Notes: generated by a model not told the origin, from the letters alone. Positions 26,293 through 37,242 are shown, counted from the first letter of the stretch. The stretch is DNA of 64,000 bases from Acinetobacter pittii (GCF_034067285.1 NZ_CP139286.1:620001-684000); one strand, 5' to 3'. Program-made: numbers and translations.

Positions 26293-28371
26293 ATGGGCTT
26301 TAAGCTTAAAAAGAAAGGCAGCAGTCGGGTTGCGTCCGAAAAATCGGGTGTTAATTTTATTGCAACAATCCAGTCAAGAATTGAGCAGTTTGCCGGTTTA
26401 TTTGGGGAAAGTGAAAAGTCCAAGCCAATCCTATATGCAGCAATTTTATGTTTTGTTCTTGCATTAGTTTCTCTAGCCTATTTGTTCTATAACGTTCCAC
26501 GTCATAACCAGTTAATTAGAAGTCTTGGTGAGTTACGTTTGTTATCTCAAACGATTTCTAAGCAAGCAACTGAAGCAACTGAGTCTGGCTCTCAAGAGGC
26601 AATCACCAAGCTACAGCAGTCTCAAAAGGACTTTAACGAAAACTTACTTGAGATTGAAAATATTCACGGTAAGTCGACTGATGAATATCAAAAAGTTCAA
26701 GTTATGTGGACTGAACTTTCAAAAAACATCGATTTGATTTCAGCACATCAAAAAGTCCTTAACCAGCTATATGACACCAACATCTCTATTAGCGAAACCG
26801 TTCCTGAGATTCAGGCAGAATATAACTTGATGGTTGACCAAATGGCACGTCAAGGTTTGCCCAGTAGTCAGGTAATTATTGCTAAAAACCAAGTGTTTAT
26901 TGCCGAACGTATTTTACGTTCTATTAACTCGGTGCTAAGTGGTACTGATGGTAATGTGTCGACTAGCGATTTTGGTGTAGATATTGATACGTTTGGTACA
27001 TATTTAAATGCTGAACTTAATGGTAATGCTGAATTGGGTGTGGACCGTATTGCAGATCCGGCTTTACGTGAATCATTAGAAAGTATTAAATCTGAATATG
27101 ACAAAGTCTTAAAATCTGCTGCTGCCACGGTATTAAAAAATGGTAACCAGATTGTCAATGTTCGTCAGGCATCTTCTCAGATCTTCTCTAAATCAGATGT
27201 GATGTTAGATAACTTGGGGCATTTATCTGATGTAGCAAGAAAGAACTGGCTTACTTTATTCTTAGGTGCAGTGCTAATCAGTTCTTTAGCAGGCTTAATC
27301 TTCTCAGTATTTAAATTAATTACATTACGTAGTGTAATGGATAAGCAACGTGTTACTCGATTACAAGACGAGTATGATCGTAACCAAAACGCAATTTTAC
27401 GTTTACTTGATGAAATCGCCGATCTTGCAGATGGTGACTTGCGTTCATATGCAACAGTATCTGAGGATTTTACGGGAGCGATTGCCGACTCGATTAACTT
27501 TGCGATTGACCAACTACGTGACCTTGTATCCCGTATTCATGAAACCTCTCAAGAGGTTGCTCGCTATACGCAAGATACCCAAAGTATTACTAACCAATTG
27601 GCAGAAGCGTCTGAGCATCAGGCCCAAGAAATTGCTGGTGCATCAACAGCAATGAATGAAATGGCGCAATCGATTGACCAAGTATCTTCAAATGCATCTG
27701 AATCTGCTGAGGTAGCAGAACGTTCGGTACAAATTGCCTCTAATGGTGCGCAAGTGGTAAACCGTTCAATTGAAGGTATGGATACAATCCGTGAACAGAT
27801 TCAAGAAACGTCTAAACGTATTAAGCGATTAGGTGAGTCGTCACAAGAAATTGGTAACATTGTATCGCTCATTAACGACATTGCCGACCAAACAAACATT
27901 CTTGCATTAAACGCAGCAATTCAAGCCTCTATGGCGGGTGAAGCAGGCCGTGGTTTTGCCGTGGTTGCTGACGAAGTACAGCGTCTTGCAGAGCGTTCAG
28001 CATCCGCAACAAAACAGATCGAAACACTGGTTAAAACGATTCAGACAGATACAAATGAAGCTGTTATTTCGATGGAACAAACCACTACTGAGGTTGTGCG
28101 TGGAGCGAACTTAGCAAAAGATGCGGGTATTGCTTTGGATGAAATTCAAAAAGTATCGGGCGACTTGGCTAACTTAATTGCTAGCATTTCTGATGCAGCA
28201 AAACTTCAATCTGCATCTGCCAGTCACATTGCGACCACCATGACAGTCGTACAAGAAATTACTTCACAAACGACCACTGCAACTTTCGATACAGCGCGCT
28301 CTGTTTCTGAATTAGCAAACATGGCAGAGTCATTACGTGAATCGGTAACGGACTTTAAATTACCTGATTAA
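26293..28371 (+). CDS. pilJ: Methyl-accepting chemotaxis protein PilJ
   Basis: Inner-membrane chemoreceptor of the type IV pilus system, 692 residues. TM1 is at about 46-67, followed by a periplasmic region with PilJ-type helical repeats (about 70-318). TM2 is at about 319-340, then come a HAMP-like linker and a long cytoplasmic coiled coil. The signalling tip ([20 protein letters not shown], about 530-549) is the conserved kinase-contact hairpin. GGGGA lies eight bases before the ATG. In Pseudomonas PilJ responds to pilus tension and phenylalanine-like signals; the signal here is unknown. Confidence 0.95.
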   Translation: MGFKLKKKGSSRVASEKSGVNFIATIQSRIEQFAGLFGESEKSKPILYAAILCFVLALVSLAYLFYNVPRHNQLIRSLGELRLLSQTISKQATEATESGSQEAITKLQQSQKDFNENLLEIENIHGKSTDEYQKVQVMWTELSKNIDLISAHQKVLNQLYDTNISISETVPEIQAEYNLMVDQMARQGLPSSQVIIAKNQVFIAERILRSINSVLSGTDGNVSTSDFGVDIDTFGTYLNAELNGNAELGVDRIADPALRESLESIKSEYDKVLKSAAATVLKNGNQIVNVRQASSQIFSKSDVMLDNLGHLSDVARKNWLTLFLGAVLISSLAGLIFSVFKLITLRSVMDKQRVTRLQDEYDRNQNAILRLLDEIADLADGDLRSYATVSEDFTGAIADSINFAIDQLRDLVSRIHETSQEVARYTQDTQSITNQLAEASEHQAQEIAGASTAMNEMAQSIDQVSSNASESAEVAERSVQIASNGAQVVNRSIEGMDTIREQIQETSKRIKRLGESSQEIGNIVSLINDIADQTNILALNAAIQASMAGEAGRGFAVVADEVQRLAERSASATKQIETLVKTIQTDTNEAVISMEQTTTEVVRGANLAKDAGIALDEIQKVSGDLANLIASISDAAKLQSASASHIATTMTVVQEITSQTTTATFDTARSVSELANMAESLRESVTDFKLPD

Positions 28372-28382
28372 ATTGGGGATGA

Positions 28383-28498
28383 GAATAGCTGTTCCTATAA
28401 TCGCTATTCTTCTAAAAAGTATTACAACACCAGATAAATATTGGGGAAAACAGCTATTTTTCTGGTGTTGACTCTGTCGTTTTTCTCCATTTTGGAGA
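28383..28498 (+). promoter_or_regulatory. pilJ-chpA spacer with competing inverted repeats
   Basis: In the 148-base gap, GAATAGC (28383-28389) can pair with GCTATTC (28403-28409). Alternatively AATAGCTG (28384-28391) can pair with CAGCTATT (28451-28458). AACACCAGA (28426-28434) pairs with TCTGGTGTT (28461-28469), and TCTCCA (28484-28489) with TGGAGA (28493-28498). Pseudomonas has pilK at this place. A regulatory RNA role is inferred only. Confidence 0.4.
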
Positions 28499-28519
28499 CA
28501 AGCAAAAGAAGCCTTTGCT

Positions 28520-31500
28520 ATGAAAGAAATATTAAAAACTTTAACTGAAGCAATGATGCTACCGGAAGATAGCTATTCTCAACAAGATGATGAATTCCTT
28601 GAAATCTTTGTCGAAGAAATTGAGGAAATTTTTATTGAATTACAATCTTTGATTGACGAATGGATGCAATCTGAAAATATTGCTACGCTTACCGAAATCC
28701 GCCGTTATTTTCATACATTGAAAGGTTCTGGCCGGATGATTGGTGCAAAATCATCTGCTGAGCTTGCCTGGACTGTAGAAGATACGCTGAATCGCGTAAT
28801 CAATCAGAGTCTCGGATTAACTCCTAACATCCAACAATATGTTCAGTTGGTATTTAAGTTCTATTTCTTTAAGTTAGTAGATGACTTTAAATCTAAAAAA
28901 GATCATACCTTAGACTTTAGGCCCCTTATTTTATTAGGACAACAATTACAACAACAGCAAAGTATAGAACCCGCATTAGATGAACTTTTATTATTATCAG
29001 ATACTCTTACTGCTGAAACTCAAACTGGTTTAGAAACGAATGACTTCGAACCACAGTCAACTAATGTTTTAACTATCGCCACTCCAGAGGTTGCTATAGA
29101 AACTGAACAGACTCTTGCTGAAACCTTAATTTTATTTATGGAAGAGGCAGAAGAGCACTTAGCGACGATTGATCAATTTTTAGAACAAGAAATACATCAG
29201 CATGAAAGTTATAATGCTTTAATACGTGCGCTACATACGTTACGTGGCAGTTCTGCTATGGCTCATGTAGAACCAATATTTGATGCCAGTACCAAAGTTG
29301 AGCATTTATTTAAAATACTATTACAAGAAGAGCTTTCTTCTCATTCAGAAGAAATTTCATTACTTCGTGATTACCGCGAGTTTATTCGAAATTGTTTAGA
29401 TTCATTGGCTAGCCATTGTTCTACTGAGCAATTGGAATCTGATCTACAAAAATTTAATCAGATTTGGGATGCTTATATGGAGCAGCATGGTGAGCATTCA
29501 AGCCCGCTCATGCCTCCACATGGTTTAGTGTCTCAGCTATTGCAGTTAGATGTTTCAGAATTGCTTGATGCAGAGTTAGATTTTGAGAAGGGAATACGGA
29601 CAGAGTTTCCTCATTATCTTGAACGCTTAAGTGAACAAGCAGATGTGTTGTTGCAACATACTCAGTCGCAGGCAATGGTTGGTTTATATGAATATACTAA
29701 CCAGCTCAAAGACAGCTATAAGGTATTACTTGAACGACCTGATTTATTGCAATCGGATTATGTTTTTGAAATTTATCAAAAAGCACACCAACAATTAATT
29801 CAGTTATTTGATGCCTTAGCTGCGGGACAAAGAGTAAGTATTATTGAGCAACATCAAAATGTCTTGGAAGAGCTAAAACTATATACTCAACATATTCCGA
29901 GTCTTAATGTTGAACCATTAGAAACTCATCAGGAAATTATTGAATTAACCTTTAATACTGAAGTTGAACAAACAACGAATGAACCTCTAGTCTCAACAGA
30001 AAATGTATTCACTGATCAGATCTTAATGAGTCAAAGTGTACAACTAGATCGACAGTTCATTTCGACTGAACAGGTAAACCGTAATTTTGATCCAGATCTA
30101 TTAGATATTTTTCTTGAAGAAGCTGATGAGTTGCTTGAAGGAATGGATACAGATCTTAATATTTGGGTTAATGATCAAGAAAACTTTGCAGCTCTTAATA
30201 ACCTGATGCGTTATTTGCATACCTTAAAAGGTGGGGCAAATATGATTCAGGCAGGCTATATTGGTTTAATTGCACATGAGTTAGAAAGTATTTATGAGCG
30301 CTTAATTCAAAAACAGTTGATAGCTTCGTCTGCTCTCATTGATGTTATTCGACTAGTTCAAGATGACTTGGCTGACCGTCTTCAAATAGTACGTGAACAG
30401 CATCTAGATTATGCTGCTTCTCATACTATTCAAGCGCTTAAAAATGCAGGCCAAGTATTTGATTCTCGTATTAAAGAAGTGCAAGCAGAATCTGAAACCT
30501 ATGTTATACCTGAAGTAAATTTTGCAGAATTACCACAAGAAACGATAAATAATACAGCGTTAAGCTTCAGTGAGTTAACTTCTGAGTCTGAGCAGATTGC
30601 TGAGTCTAATAATCGACTTGTTGGGCAAACCGAATTACAAGTTCTCGCTGACCAAGGCTATACAGAAAATCTTCAAGATCAGGATATTAGCTCTGTTGTT
30701 GAGCAGACATTCATGGAGGAAGCGGCTGAACTATTAGAAACGGCCGATCATCTATTAAAACAATGGTTCGAGCAGCGTACTAACCGTAGTATCTTGCTTC
30801 AGCTACAAAGGGCTGTGCATAGCTTGAAAGGCGGTTCCCGTATGCTGGGACTTGAAACCGTGCAAGCGATTGCTTATCAGCTTGAGAATGCTTTTGAACA
30901 ATTTGCACTTCATCATTTCAGTTCAAATATTTATGACAATTTATTAGAGAGTGCAATTGTCTGGTTAAAAGAGGCTATTTTTAAACAAAATTATCAACAC
31001 TTCGATGGTTTACAACAAAGTCTGGAAAATATTCAGTTCATTGAAACAGCAATTCAAATTCCTAGTAAATTAACTCGAACTGATCTATTCAGCACAGAAC
31101 CTGTCATAAGTTTTGTGCAAGGTGACGGTACAGAGCCACCGGCAATGATGGGTGCGTGGGAACAAACACAACGTCTTGATCAAAATAATGAGATGATTCG
31201 AGTCTCGGCAGATTTAATTGAAAAAATGATTGATCTGTCTGGCGAAAATTCAATTAACCGTTCGCGAATTGAAATGGATTTAAGCCAATTTGGCCATACG
31301 CTTGCAGAAATGGAATTGGCTATTCAAAGACTTGCAGATCAGTTGCGTCGAATGGAAGGTGAATTAGAAACTCAAATTATTGCAAAACACGGTATTGAAA
31401 ACTCTCGGTATACGGAATTTGATCCTTTAGAGATGGATCAATATTCTTCATTAAATCAGTTGTCAAAATCTCTTGCCGAATCTGCATCAGATTTAGTGGA

Positions 31501-33028
31501 TTTTAAAAATACATTATCTGAAAAGATCAGAGACACCGAAGGTCTATTGATTCAACAATCACGTATTCAGGCTGAAATTCAAGAAGGTCTCATGCGAACA
31601 CGCTTAGTACCATTTTCTCGGTTGCTGCCTCGTTTACAAAGAATTGTGAGACAGACTTCTACTGCGTTAAATCGACCAGCAGAGCTTTTCGTGAATAATA
31701 CTGAAGGTGAGTTGGACCGGACAATGTTAGAGCGTTTGGTCACACCACTTGAGCACATGCTTAGAAATGCAATTGACCATGGTTTAGAAGACCGTGCGCA
31801 ACGTGAACAAGCGCAAAAACCAGAAACTGGACGCATTGAGCTGAATATTCATCGTCAAGGTACAGATGTTGTCGTTACATTTAAGGACGATGGACAAGGT
31901 ATTGATATCGAGAAGGTTCGTCAAAAGGCATTAATGTCTGGTTTGATTCACTCGGAACAAGTATTAGAACATCAAGATATTTTACAGCTGATTTTCCATC
32001 CTGGTTTAAGTACAGCCGATCAAGTCACTCAGATTTCAGGTCGTGGCGTAGGACTGGATGTCGTGCAAAGTGATATTAAGACCTTAGGTGGCCACGTGAG
32101 TGTCGACTCTGTCTATGGGCAGGGCACTGTCTTTACCATACGTGTTCCAACTACGGTAGCTGTTAGTGATGCCTTAATGGTTAAAGTTGCTGATCAGCAA
32201 TTTGCAATCCCATTGGCTCAAATTGATCGAATTGTGCGGGTTTCACCAGCCTCATTAGAACAATATTTCGGAAGTGCACAAGAGTTCTTTGAATTTGAAA
32301 ATAAGCGCTATCCATTACGTTATTTATCTGAATTTGTTGGTAATCAACCCATTCCGCGTTTAAGTGGAATGATGTATTCATTACCAGTATTAATGATTAA
32401 AGCAAATAATGGACAAACTGTTGCATTATTAGTCGACCAACTGATTGGCTCACGTGCGCAGATTGTAGTTAAACCAGTCGGACAGCAATTCTCTAGTATT
32501 GGGGCAATTGCGGGAGCAACTATTTTAGGTGATGGCCAAGTTTGTCTAATTTTAGATGGACAAAATATTGCTCGCCAGATCCAATCTACCCAACGGCATA
32601 AGTCGCTTAATGAAGCTATCTATAGACAACGTGAGTCTGATGAACGCCGTCTCATCATGATTGTAGATGACTCGGTAACTGTGCGTAAGGTCACGTCTCG
32701 ATTACTTGAACGTCAGGGCTATGATGTAATCACCGCTAAAGATGGGGTCGATGCAATTGAGCAATTGGAAAATATTAAACCAGATCTGATGCTGCTTGAT
32801 ATTGAAATGCCACGAATGGATGGCTTTGAGGTTCTCAATCTTGTTCGTCATCATGATCTACATCAAGATATGCCAGTTATCATGATTACCTCAAGAACTG
32901 GCGAAAAACACCGTGAACGAGCATTTGCTTTAGGGGTTAATCAGTACATGGGTAAACCTTTCCAAGAAGAAGACTTACTTCATAATATTGATGCGTTATT
33001 CATGGCATTTGAAGGGGGACTTGCCTAA
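28520..33028 (+). CDS. chpA: Chemosensory hybrid histidine kinase ChpA (PilL)
   Basis: CheA-type kinase of the pilus system, 1502 residues. Four Hpt-like domains carry phospho-histidines at about 65 (HTLKGSGRM), 239 (HTLRGSSAM), 567 (HTLKGGANM) and 767 (HSLKGGSRM). Then follow a dimerisation domain, an ATPase domain (AIDHGLEDR at about 1083, GRGVGLDVV), a CheW domain and a C-terminal receiver with Asp1427 (MLLDIEMPRMDG). Pseudomonas ChpA is about 2470 residues with more phosphotransfer domains, so this is a compact form. The linkers are Gln/Glu-rich. The start at 28520 lacks a strong ribosome site. The stop overlaps the next ATG by one base. Confidence 0.95.
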   Translation: MKEILKTLTEAMMLPEDSYSQQDDEFLEIFVEEIEEIFIELQSLIDEWMQSENIATLTEIRRYFHTLKGSGRMIGAKSSAELAWTVEDTLNRVINQSLGLTPNIQQYVQLVFKFYFFKLVDDFKSKKDHTLDFRPLILLGQQLQQQQSIEPALDELLLLSDTLTAETQTGLETNDFEPQSTNVLTIATPEVAIETEQTLAETLILFMEEAEEHLATIDQFLEQEIHQHESYNALIRALHTLRGSSAMAHVEPIFDASTKVEHLFKILLQEELSSHSEEISLLRDYREFIRNCLDSLASHCSTEQLESDLQKFNQIWDAYMEQHGEHSSPLMPPHGLVSQLLQLDVSELLDAELDFEKGIRTEFPHYLERLSEQADVLLQHTQSQAMVGLYEYTNQLKDSYKVLLERPDLLQSDYVFEIYQKAHQQLIQLFDALAAGQRVSIIEQHQNVLEELKLYTQHIPSLNVEPLETHQEIIELTFNTEVEQTTNEPLVSTENVFTDQILMSQSVQLDRQFISTEQVNRNFDPDLLDIFLEEADELLEGMDTDLNIWVNDQENFAALNNLMRYLHTLKGGANMIQAGYIGLIAHELESIYERLIQKQLIASSALIDVIRLVQDDLADRLQIVREQHLDYAASHTIQALKNAGQVFDSRIKEVQAESETYVIPEVNFAELPQETINNTALSFSELTSESEQIAESNNRLVGQTELQVLADQGYTENLQDQDISSVVEQTFMEEAAELLETADHLLKQWFEQRTNRSILLQLQRAVHSLKGGSRMLGLETVQAIAYQLENAFEQFALHHFSSNIYDNLLESAIVWLKEAIFKQNYQHFDGLQQSLENIQFIETAIQIPSKLTRTDLFSTEPVISFVQGDGTEPPAMMGAWEQTQRLDQNNEMIRVSADLIEKMIDLSGENSINRSRIEMDLSQFGHTLAEMELAIQRLADQLRRMEGELETQIIAKHGIENSRYTEFDPLEMDQYSSLNQLSKSLAESASDLVDFKNTLSEKIRDTEGLLIQQSRIQAEIQEGLMRTRLVPFSRLLPRLQRIVRQTSTALNRPAELFVNNTEGELDRTMLERLVTPLEHMLRNAIDHGLEDRAQREQAQKPETGRIELNIHRQGTDVVVTFKDDGQGIDIEKVRQKALMSGLIHSEQVLEHQDILQLIFHPGLSTADQVTQISGRGVGLDVVQSDIKTLGGHVSVDSVYGQGTVFTIRVPTTVAVSDALMVKVADQQFAIPLAQIDRIVRVSPASLEQYFGSAQEFFEFENKRYPLRYLSEFVGNQPIPRLSGMMYSLPVLMIKANNGQTVALLVDQLIGSRAQIVVKPVGQQFSSIGAIAGATILGDGQVCLILDGQNIARQIQSTQRHKSLNEAIYRQRESDERRLIMIVDDSVTVRKVTSRLLERQGYDVITAKDGVDAIEQLENIKPDLMLLDIEMPRMDGFEVLNLVRHHDLHQDMPVIMITSRTGEKHRERAFALGVNQYMGKPFQEEDLLHNIDALFMAFEGGLA

Positions 33029-33495
33029 TGAAAAGTAATATAAGTACATCCTTAATTAATGAAATGGACCAGCAAGAGCTCCAGCATTTAATTACTGTCT
33101 CAACTGGTTTTATTGATGCATATATTATCGAGTGTCATCAGCAAGTGCCGATGCTATTGCCACAAAATATAGTGTTATCTGCTATGGATGTTAAAAATGG
33201 CATAAAGCACATTGAATGGCATGATGTAAAACTCCCTGTTTATTCGGTTCACAATGAAATTGATTCGCGAGCAGTAGCACTAGTCATTGAAAGTGAAGAT
33301 ATTAGCCAACGTTTTGCATTGATGTGTAAATCAATGCCAGTTTCAGTCCGTTTGCGTATTTCTGAAGTCGTAGATGAGAATGAAGAGATACAAGAGTCTT
33401 TGCAGCATTCAACTGTATTTAAATATGTGCGTATGGACAATCAACGCTACCATGTGCCTAACCTGCACTATATTCAAAATTCTCTTCGTCTATAA
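33028..33495 (+). CDS. CheW-like (ChpC-like) protein at the end of the Pil-Chp operon
   Basis: Protein of 155 residues, translationally coupled to chpA (the A of the chpA TAA is the A of its ATG). It looks like a divergent CheW/ChpC adaptor: LPVYSVHNEIDSRAVALVIE and RFALMCKSMPVSVRLRISEV resemble CheW strands, and VFKYVRMDNQRYHVPNLHYI resembles the C-terminal end. The classical CheW glycines are missing. In Pseudomonas chpB and chpC follow chpA; no chpB is seen here. Function as a second coupling protein is inferred. A bidirectional terminator ends the operon. Confidence 0.65.
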   Translation: MKSNISTSLINEMDQQELQHLITVSTGFIDAYIIECHQQVPMLLPQNIVLSAMDVKNGIKHIEWHDVKLPVYSVHNEIDSRAVALVIESEDISQRFALMCKSMPVSVRLRISEVVDENEEIQESLQHSTVFKYVRMDNQRYHVPNLHYIQNSLRL

Positions 33496-33523
33496 AAAAG
33501 GAACTCATTTGAGTTCCTTTTAA
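33495..33523. terminator. Bidirectional terminator between the Pil-Chp operon and dapE
   Basis: AAAAGGAACTC / GAGTTCCTTTT around a short loop, with A and T runs for both directions. Confidence 0.92.
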
Positions 33524-33527
33524 ATTT

Positions 33528-34774
<1,247 letters not shown>

Positions 34775-34790
34775 AAGTGATGACTCTAAC

Positions 34791-34931
34791 TTACATTTTA
34801 TCTTGTGTTTTTTCAGCAGTATTCGTTACAGCATCACCTGCTTTAGAAACATCTTTACCAAAACCTTTAAACGTATTACAGCCTGTTAAAACAACAGCAA
34901 TCATTACAGAAGCAGCTAAAACTTTTTTCAT
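34791..34931 (-). CDS. Entericidin-like small lipoprotein
   Basis: Short gene of 46 residues. Lipoprotein signal MKKVLAASVMIAVVLTGC with lipobox LTGC (Cys18), then a short polar stretch with GFGKDVSKAGDAVTNTAEKT. This is the EcnA/EcnB pattern: tiny lipoproteins linked in E. coli to stationary phase and programmed lysis, though their role in Acinetobacter is unknown. Two ATGs lie in tandem (34934 and 34931). GGAG is better spaced to the second one. A terminator follows, so it is a single-gene unit behind dapE. Confidence 0.88.
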   Translation of the reverse strand: MKKVLAASVMIAVVLTGCNTFKGFGKDVSKAGDAVTNTAEKTQDKM

Positions 34932-35077
34932 CATTTTCTCCGTTTAAATTTAATAATGAAGTAAATTTAGATTAAAAAACAAACGGAAAAAGAAACATGA
35001 CTGTTTAATAGTAAAAACGTTATTAAATGTTTCTAGAAGCTTAAAAAGTTATTGTTAATTCTTTTAATTTTTACCAA

Positions 35078-35950
35078 TTAGTATGGGTTTGACTTAAAGT
35101 TTAAGTATGCAGGGCGTCTATACATATAAAACATGACCTCTTCACTACTTTTACAATATAAGCCATCTGTCCACCAATGCGCTGAAACCGAACTAGGTTG
35201 TTGATTTGGACACAACCATTCGTGCCTTTCTAATCGATAAAAGCAAGAGTGTGGAATGGTAGTACCCCAATATCCTAATCGACGCTTTAAATTTATCCAG
35301 TCTGGCAATGACTGTTGCAAATTTAACTGTAAAGGAAGATAGAGCTGTCCTTTTAGAACGGCAAAACGTTGTTCGATCTTAAAATCTAATGCTTCAGTGA
35401 ACTGAAATTGTTTGTTAGTAAAATGATAAAGCTTTTTGCTCAGAGTATCCTGACGATTCAACCCAATCCATTGTTCTAAATATAAATCTGCTTCACCTAA
35501 ATAGTATTTTAGCGCGACTTCCCAGTGTTCAACTTGTTGAGTTTCTTTATTTAAAATTAAGAAATCTAACTCCCCTAAAGTTATTGCTCCTTCAATTTTT
35601 TGAATACTATGGCCCAATAACTGATACGGATGATAACCATCTTCTTGCAGCCAGAACCAAAGTAAATTTTCAAAGCGTAAACCTAAGCGTGTACTTTTAA
35701 GTTGAGATAAAAACTGGATTAATGGTTCTGGGGACTGATCAAGTTCTTTTAAACGTGGTAAATAATTTTGAAAATGTCTTTCCCATACTTCGCTTGGATG
35801 CAATTTAAAGTCGTGTTGTATAGAAAAACTTCTTGGTAATTTGCAAAGTAAATTGGGGCTAGCGATACAAAAAGCTAACTGCCGCACTATAGGATGTTGA
35901 AATTGAAGCCATGGTTCGAAATAGGAAGTTTTAACTGAGGCAATATTCAT
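35078..35950 (-). CDS. DUF1853 family protein
   Basis: Uncharacterised cytoplasmic protein, 290 residues, of the DUF1853 family. The core reads ITLGELDFLILNKETQQVEH, then WEVALKYYLG, then WIGLNRQDTLSKKLYH. The spaced acidic-E-x-x-K residues (GELDFLI ... HWEVALK) look like the PD-(D/E)XK nuclease fold. A role as nuclease is an inference from that pattern; no experiment is known to me. It starts at the ATG at 35950, divergent from ybaN across about 100 bases. Confidence 0.8.
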   Translation of the reverse strand: MNIASVKTSYFEPWLQFQHPIVRQLAFCIASPNLLCKLPRSFSIQHDFKLHPSEVWERHFQNYLPRLKELDQSPEPLIQFLSQLKSTRLGLRFENLLWFWLQEDGYHPYQLLGHSIQKIEGAITLGELDFLILNKETQQVEHWEVALKYYLGEADLYLEQWIGLNRQDTLSKKLYHFTNKQFQFTEALDFKIEQRFAVLKGQLYLPLQLNLQQSLPDWINLKRRLGYWGTTIPHSCFYRLERHEWLCPNQQPSSVSAHWWTDGLYCKSSEEVMFYMYRRPAYLNFKSNPY

Positions 35951-36053
35951 ATATTCAATACTCGAAGTAATTCATCCTAATTTCATAAGAGATCAACAAA
36001 CAATATAAGAAAAACACTTTATACTAACGCTAACAGCAGGTTAAGGTTTATAT

Positions 36054-36431
36054 ATGCGAACATTGTTCTGGCGCTCTTTGGTCGTGATTTTTATCACGCT
36101 AGGCATTATTGGAGCAATTTTACCAGGTATGCCAACAACAGTGTTTTTGATTCTGGCTGCTTGGGCGGCTTCAAAAGGATGGCCACAAATGGATGCTTGG
36201 TTATTAAATCATCCTAAATATGGCCCAACATTACGTGATTGGCGAGCCAATGGTACAGTGCCACGTAAAGCTAAGTGGATTGCAAGCATAATGATGGCAA
36301 TCAGTGGCCTCATAATGCTATTTACTTCAGCACCGCTTTGGGTCAAGGTTTTTACTGATACTACCATGTTCATCGTTGCAGTTTGGTTATGGCTACGGCC
36401 TGAGCCAAAAAGTGAAACTGCGCGTAGATAA
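36054..36431 (+). CDS. ybaN: YbaN/DUF454 inner-membrane protein
   Basis: Small membrane protein of 125 residues like E. coli YbaN. Hydrophobic segments lie at about residues 10-38 and 80-118, with the conserved GAILPGMPTTVFLILAAW at 21-38 and LLNHPKYGPTLRDWRANG at 50-67. The function is unknown. An AGG-containing site precedes the ATG at 36054. The YkuD enzyme gene follows about 100 bases later on the same strand. Confidence 0.9.
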   Translation: MRTLFWRSLVVIFITLGIIGAILPGMPTTVFLILAAWAASKGWPQMDAWLLNHPKYGPTLRDWRANGTVPRKAKWIASIMMAISGLIMLFTSAPLWVKVFTDTTMFIVAVWLWLRPEPKSETARR

Positions 36432-36532
36432 AAGAAGATTGGGAACCTTTTATTTTTGGTGCAAGACAACCTCTTCCTATAAATTTTTACTTAAACTCAA
36501 AATATTTGAGTTGATATAAGAGAGTAAGTTCA

Positions 36533-37036
36533 ATGTCTCAATTTAAGCTCGAAGATGCCGATGTCCTCATCGATTTGGCAAACCAAACCTTAACTTTGCC
36601 TAAACATAATAAGTTTTATGTCATCTCTACTGGAAAGAACGGAATTGGTGAGCAAGAAAACACGGGTAAAACTCCACGTGGATGGCATAGAGTTGCAAAA
36701 AAAATTGGTGCTGAATCTCCTCAAAATGCAGTTTTTATTGCGCGTAAGCCAACAGGGGAGGTTTATAACGCTGAACTAGCAGCACAATTCCCTGAGCGAG
36801 ATTGGATACTGTCCCGCATTCTTTGGTTAGACGGCTTAGAAGAAGGCTTTAATAAAGGCGAAGACCACGACACCATGCAGCGTTACATCTATATTCATGG
36901 GACTCCAGACACTCAACCAATGGGTGTGCCAATGTCGCATGGCTGTGTCCGAATGCGTAATGAAGAAATCATTGAGTTATTTGATTTAGTGGTTGAAGAT
37001 GCATTGGTTTATTTGTCTGAGCAATCTTTAACCTGA
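36533..37036 (+). CDS. elsL: Signal-less YkuD family L,D-carboxypeptidase/transpeptidase (ElsL-like)
   Basis: YkuD-fold enzyme of 167 residues. The catalytic motif is complete: HGTPDTQPMG with His122, then SHGCVRM with Cys138 and Arg140. There is no signal peptide or membrane helix, so it should work in the cytoplasm. That is unusual for L,D-transpeptidases and fits ElsL, the A. baumannii L,D-carboxypeptidase that trims recycled muropeptides. The name rests on length, lack of export signal and genus, so treat it as probable. The gene stands alone, 206 bases before the tRNA array. Confidence 0.78.
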   Translation: MSQFKLEDADVLIDLANQTLTLPKHNKFYVISTGKNGIGEQENTGKTPRGWHRVAKKIGAESPQNAVFIARKPTGEVYNAELAAQFPERDWILSRILWLDGLEEGFNKGEDHDTMQRYIYIHGTPDTQPMGVPMSHGCVRMRNEEIIELFDLVVEDALVYLSEQSLT

Positions 37037-37187
37037 AAGCGAGTTTTATCTATTATTGATTAGCTATGCAAATGTCGAAAAAATTGAAATAAGTGTTTAA
37101 ATAAAATACAAAAAATTGTTTTTTACTTAATAATGACTTATTTTTAATCATTCATTCGCATTTTTTTGAAAAGTTATCGAAAAGCGT

Positions 37188-37215
37188 TTGACACCTGTTA
37201 AAGATTCTCTATAAT
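37188..37215 (+). promoter_or_regulatory. Consensus sigma-70 promoter of the tRNA array
   Basis: -35 TTGACA at 37188-37193, 16-base spacer, -10 TATAAT at 37210-37215. The GC-containing GCACCTC downstream is a possible discriminator of stable-RNA type. The first tRNA starts about 20 bases after the likely transcription start. Confidence 0.85.
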
Positions 37216-37242
37216 GCACCTCACAAACGATGAAGACGTTAA

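Noticed and set aside
26261-26467. 68-codon ORF overlapping the start of pilJ
   Set aside because: It is another frame of the pilJ N-terminus; the pilJ frame has the stronger ribosome site and the conserved protein.
31579-31836. Leftward ORF of 85 codons inside chpA
   Set aside because: It overlaps the conserved ATPase region of ChpA in antisense and shows no coding signs.
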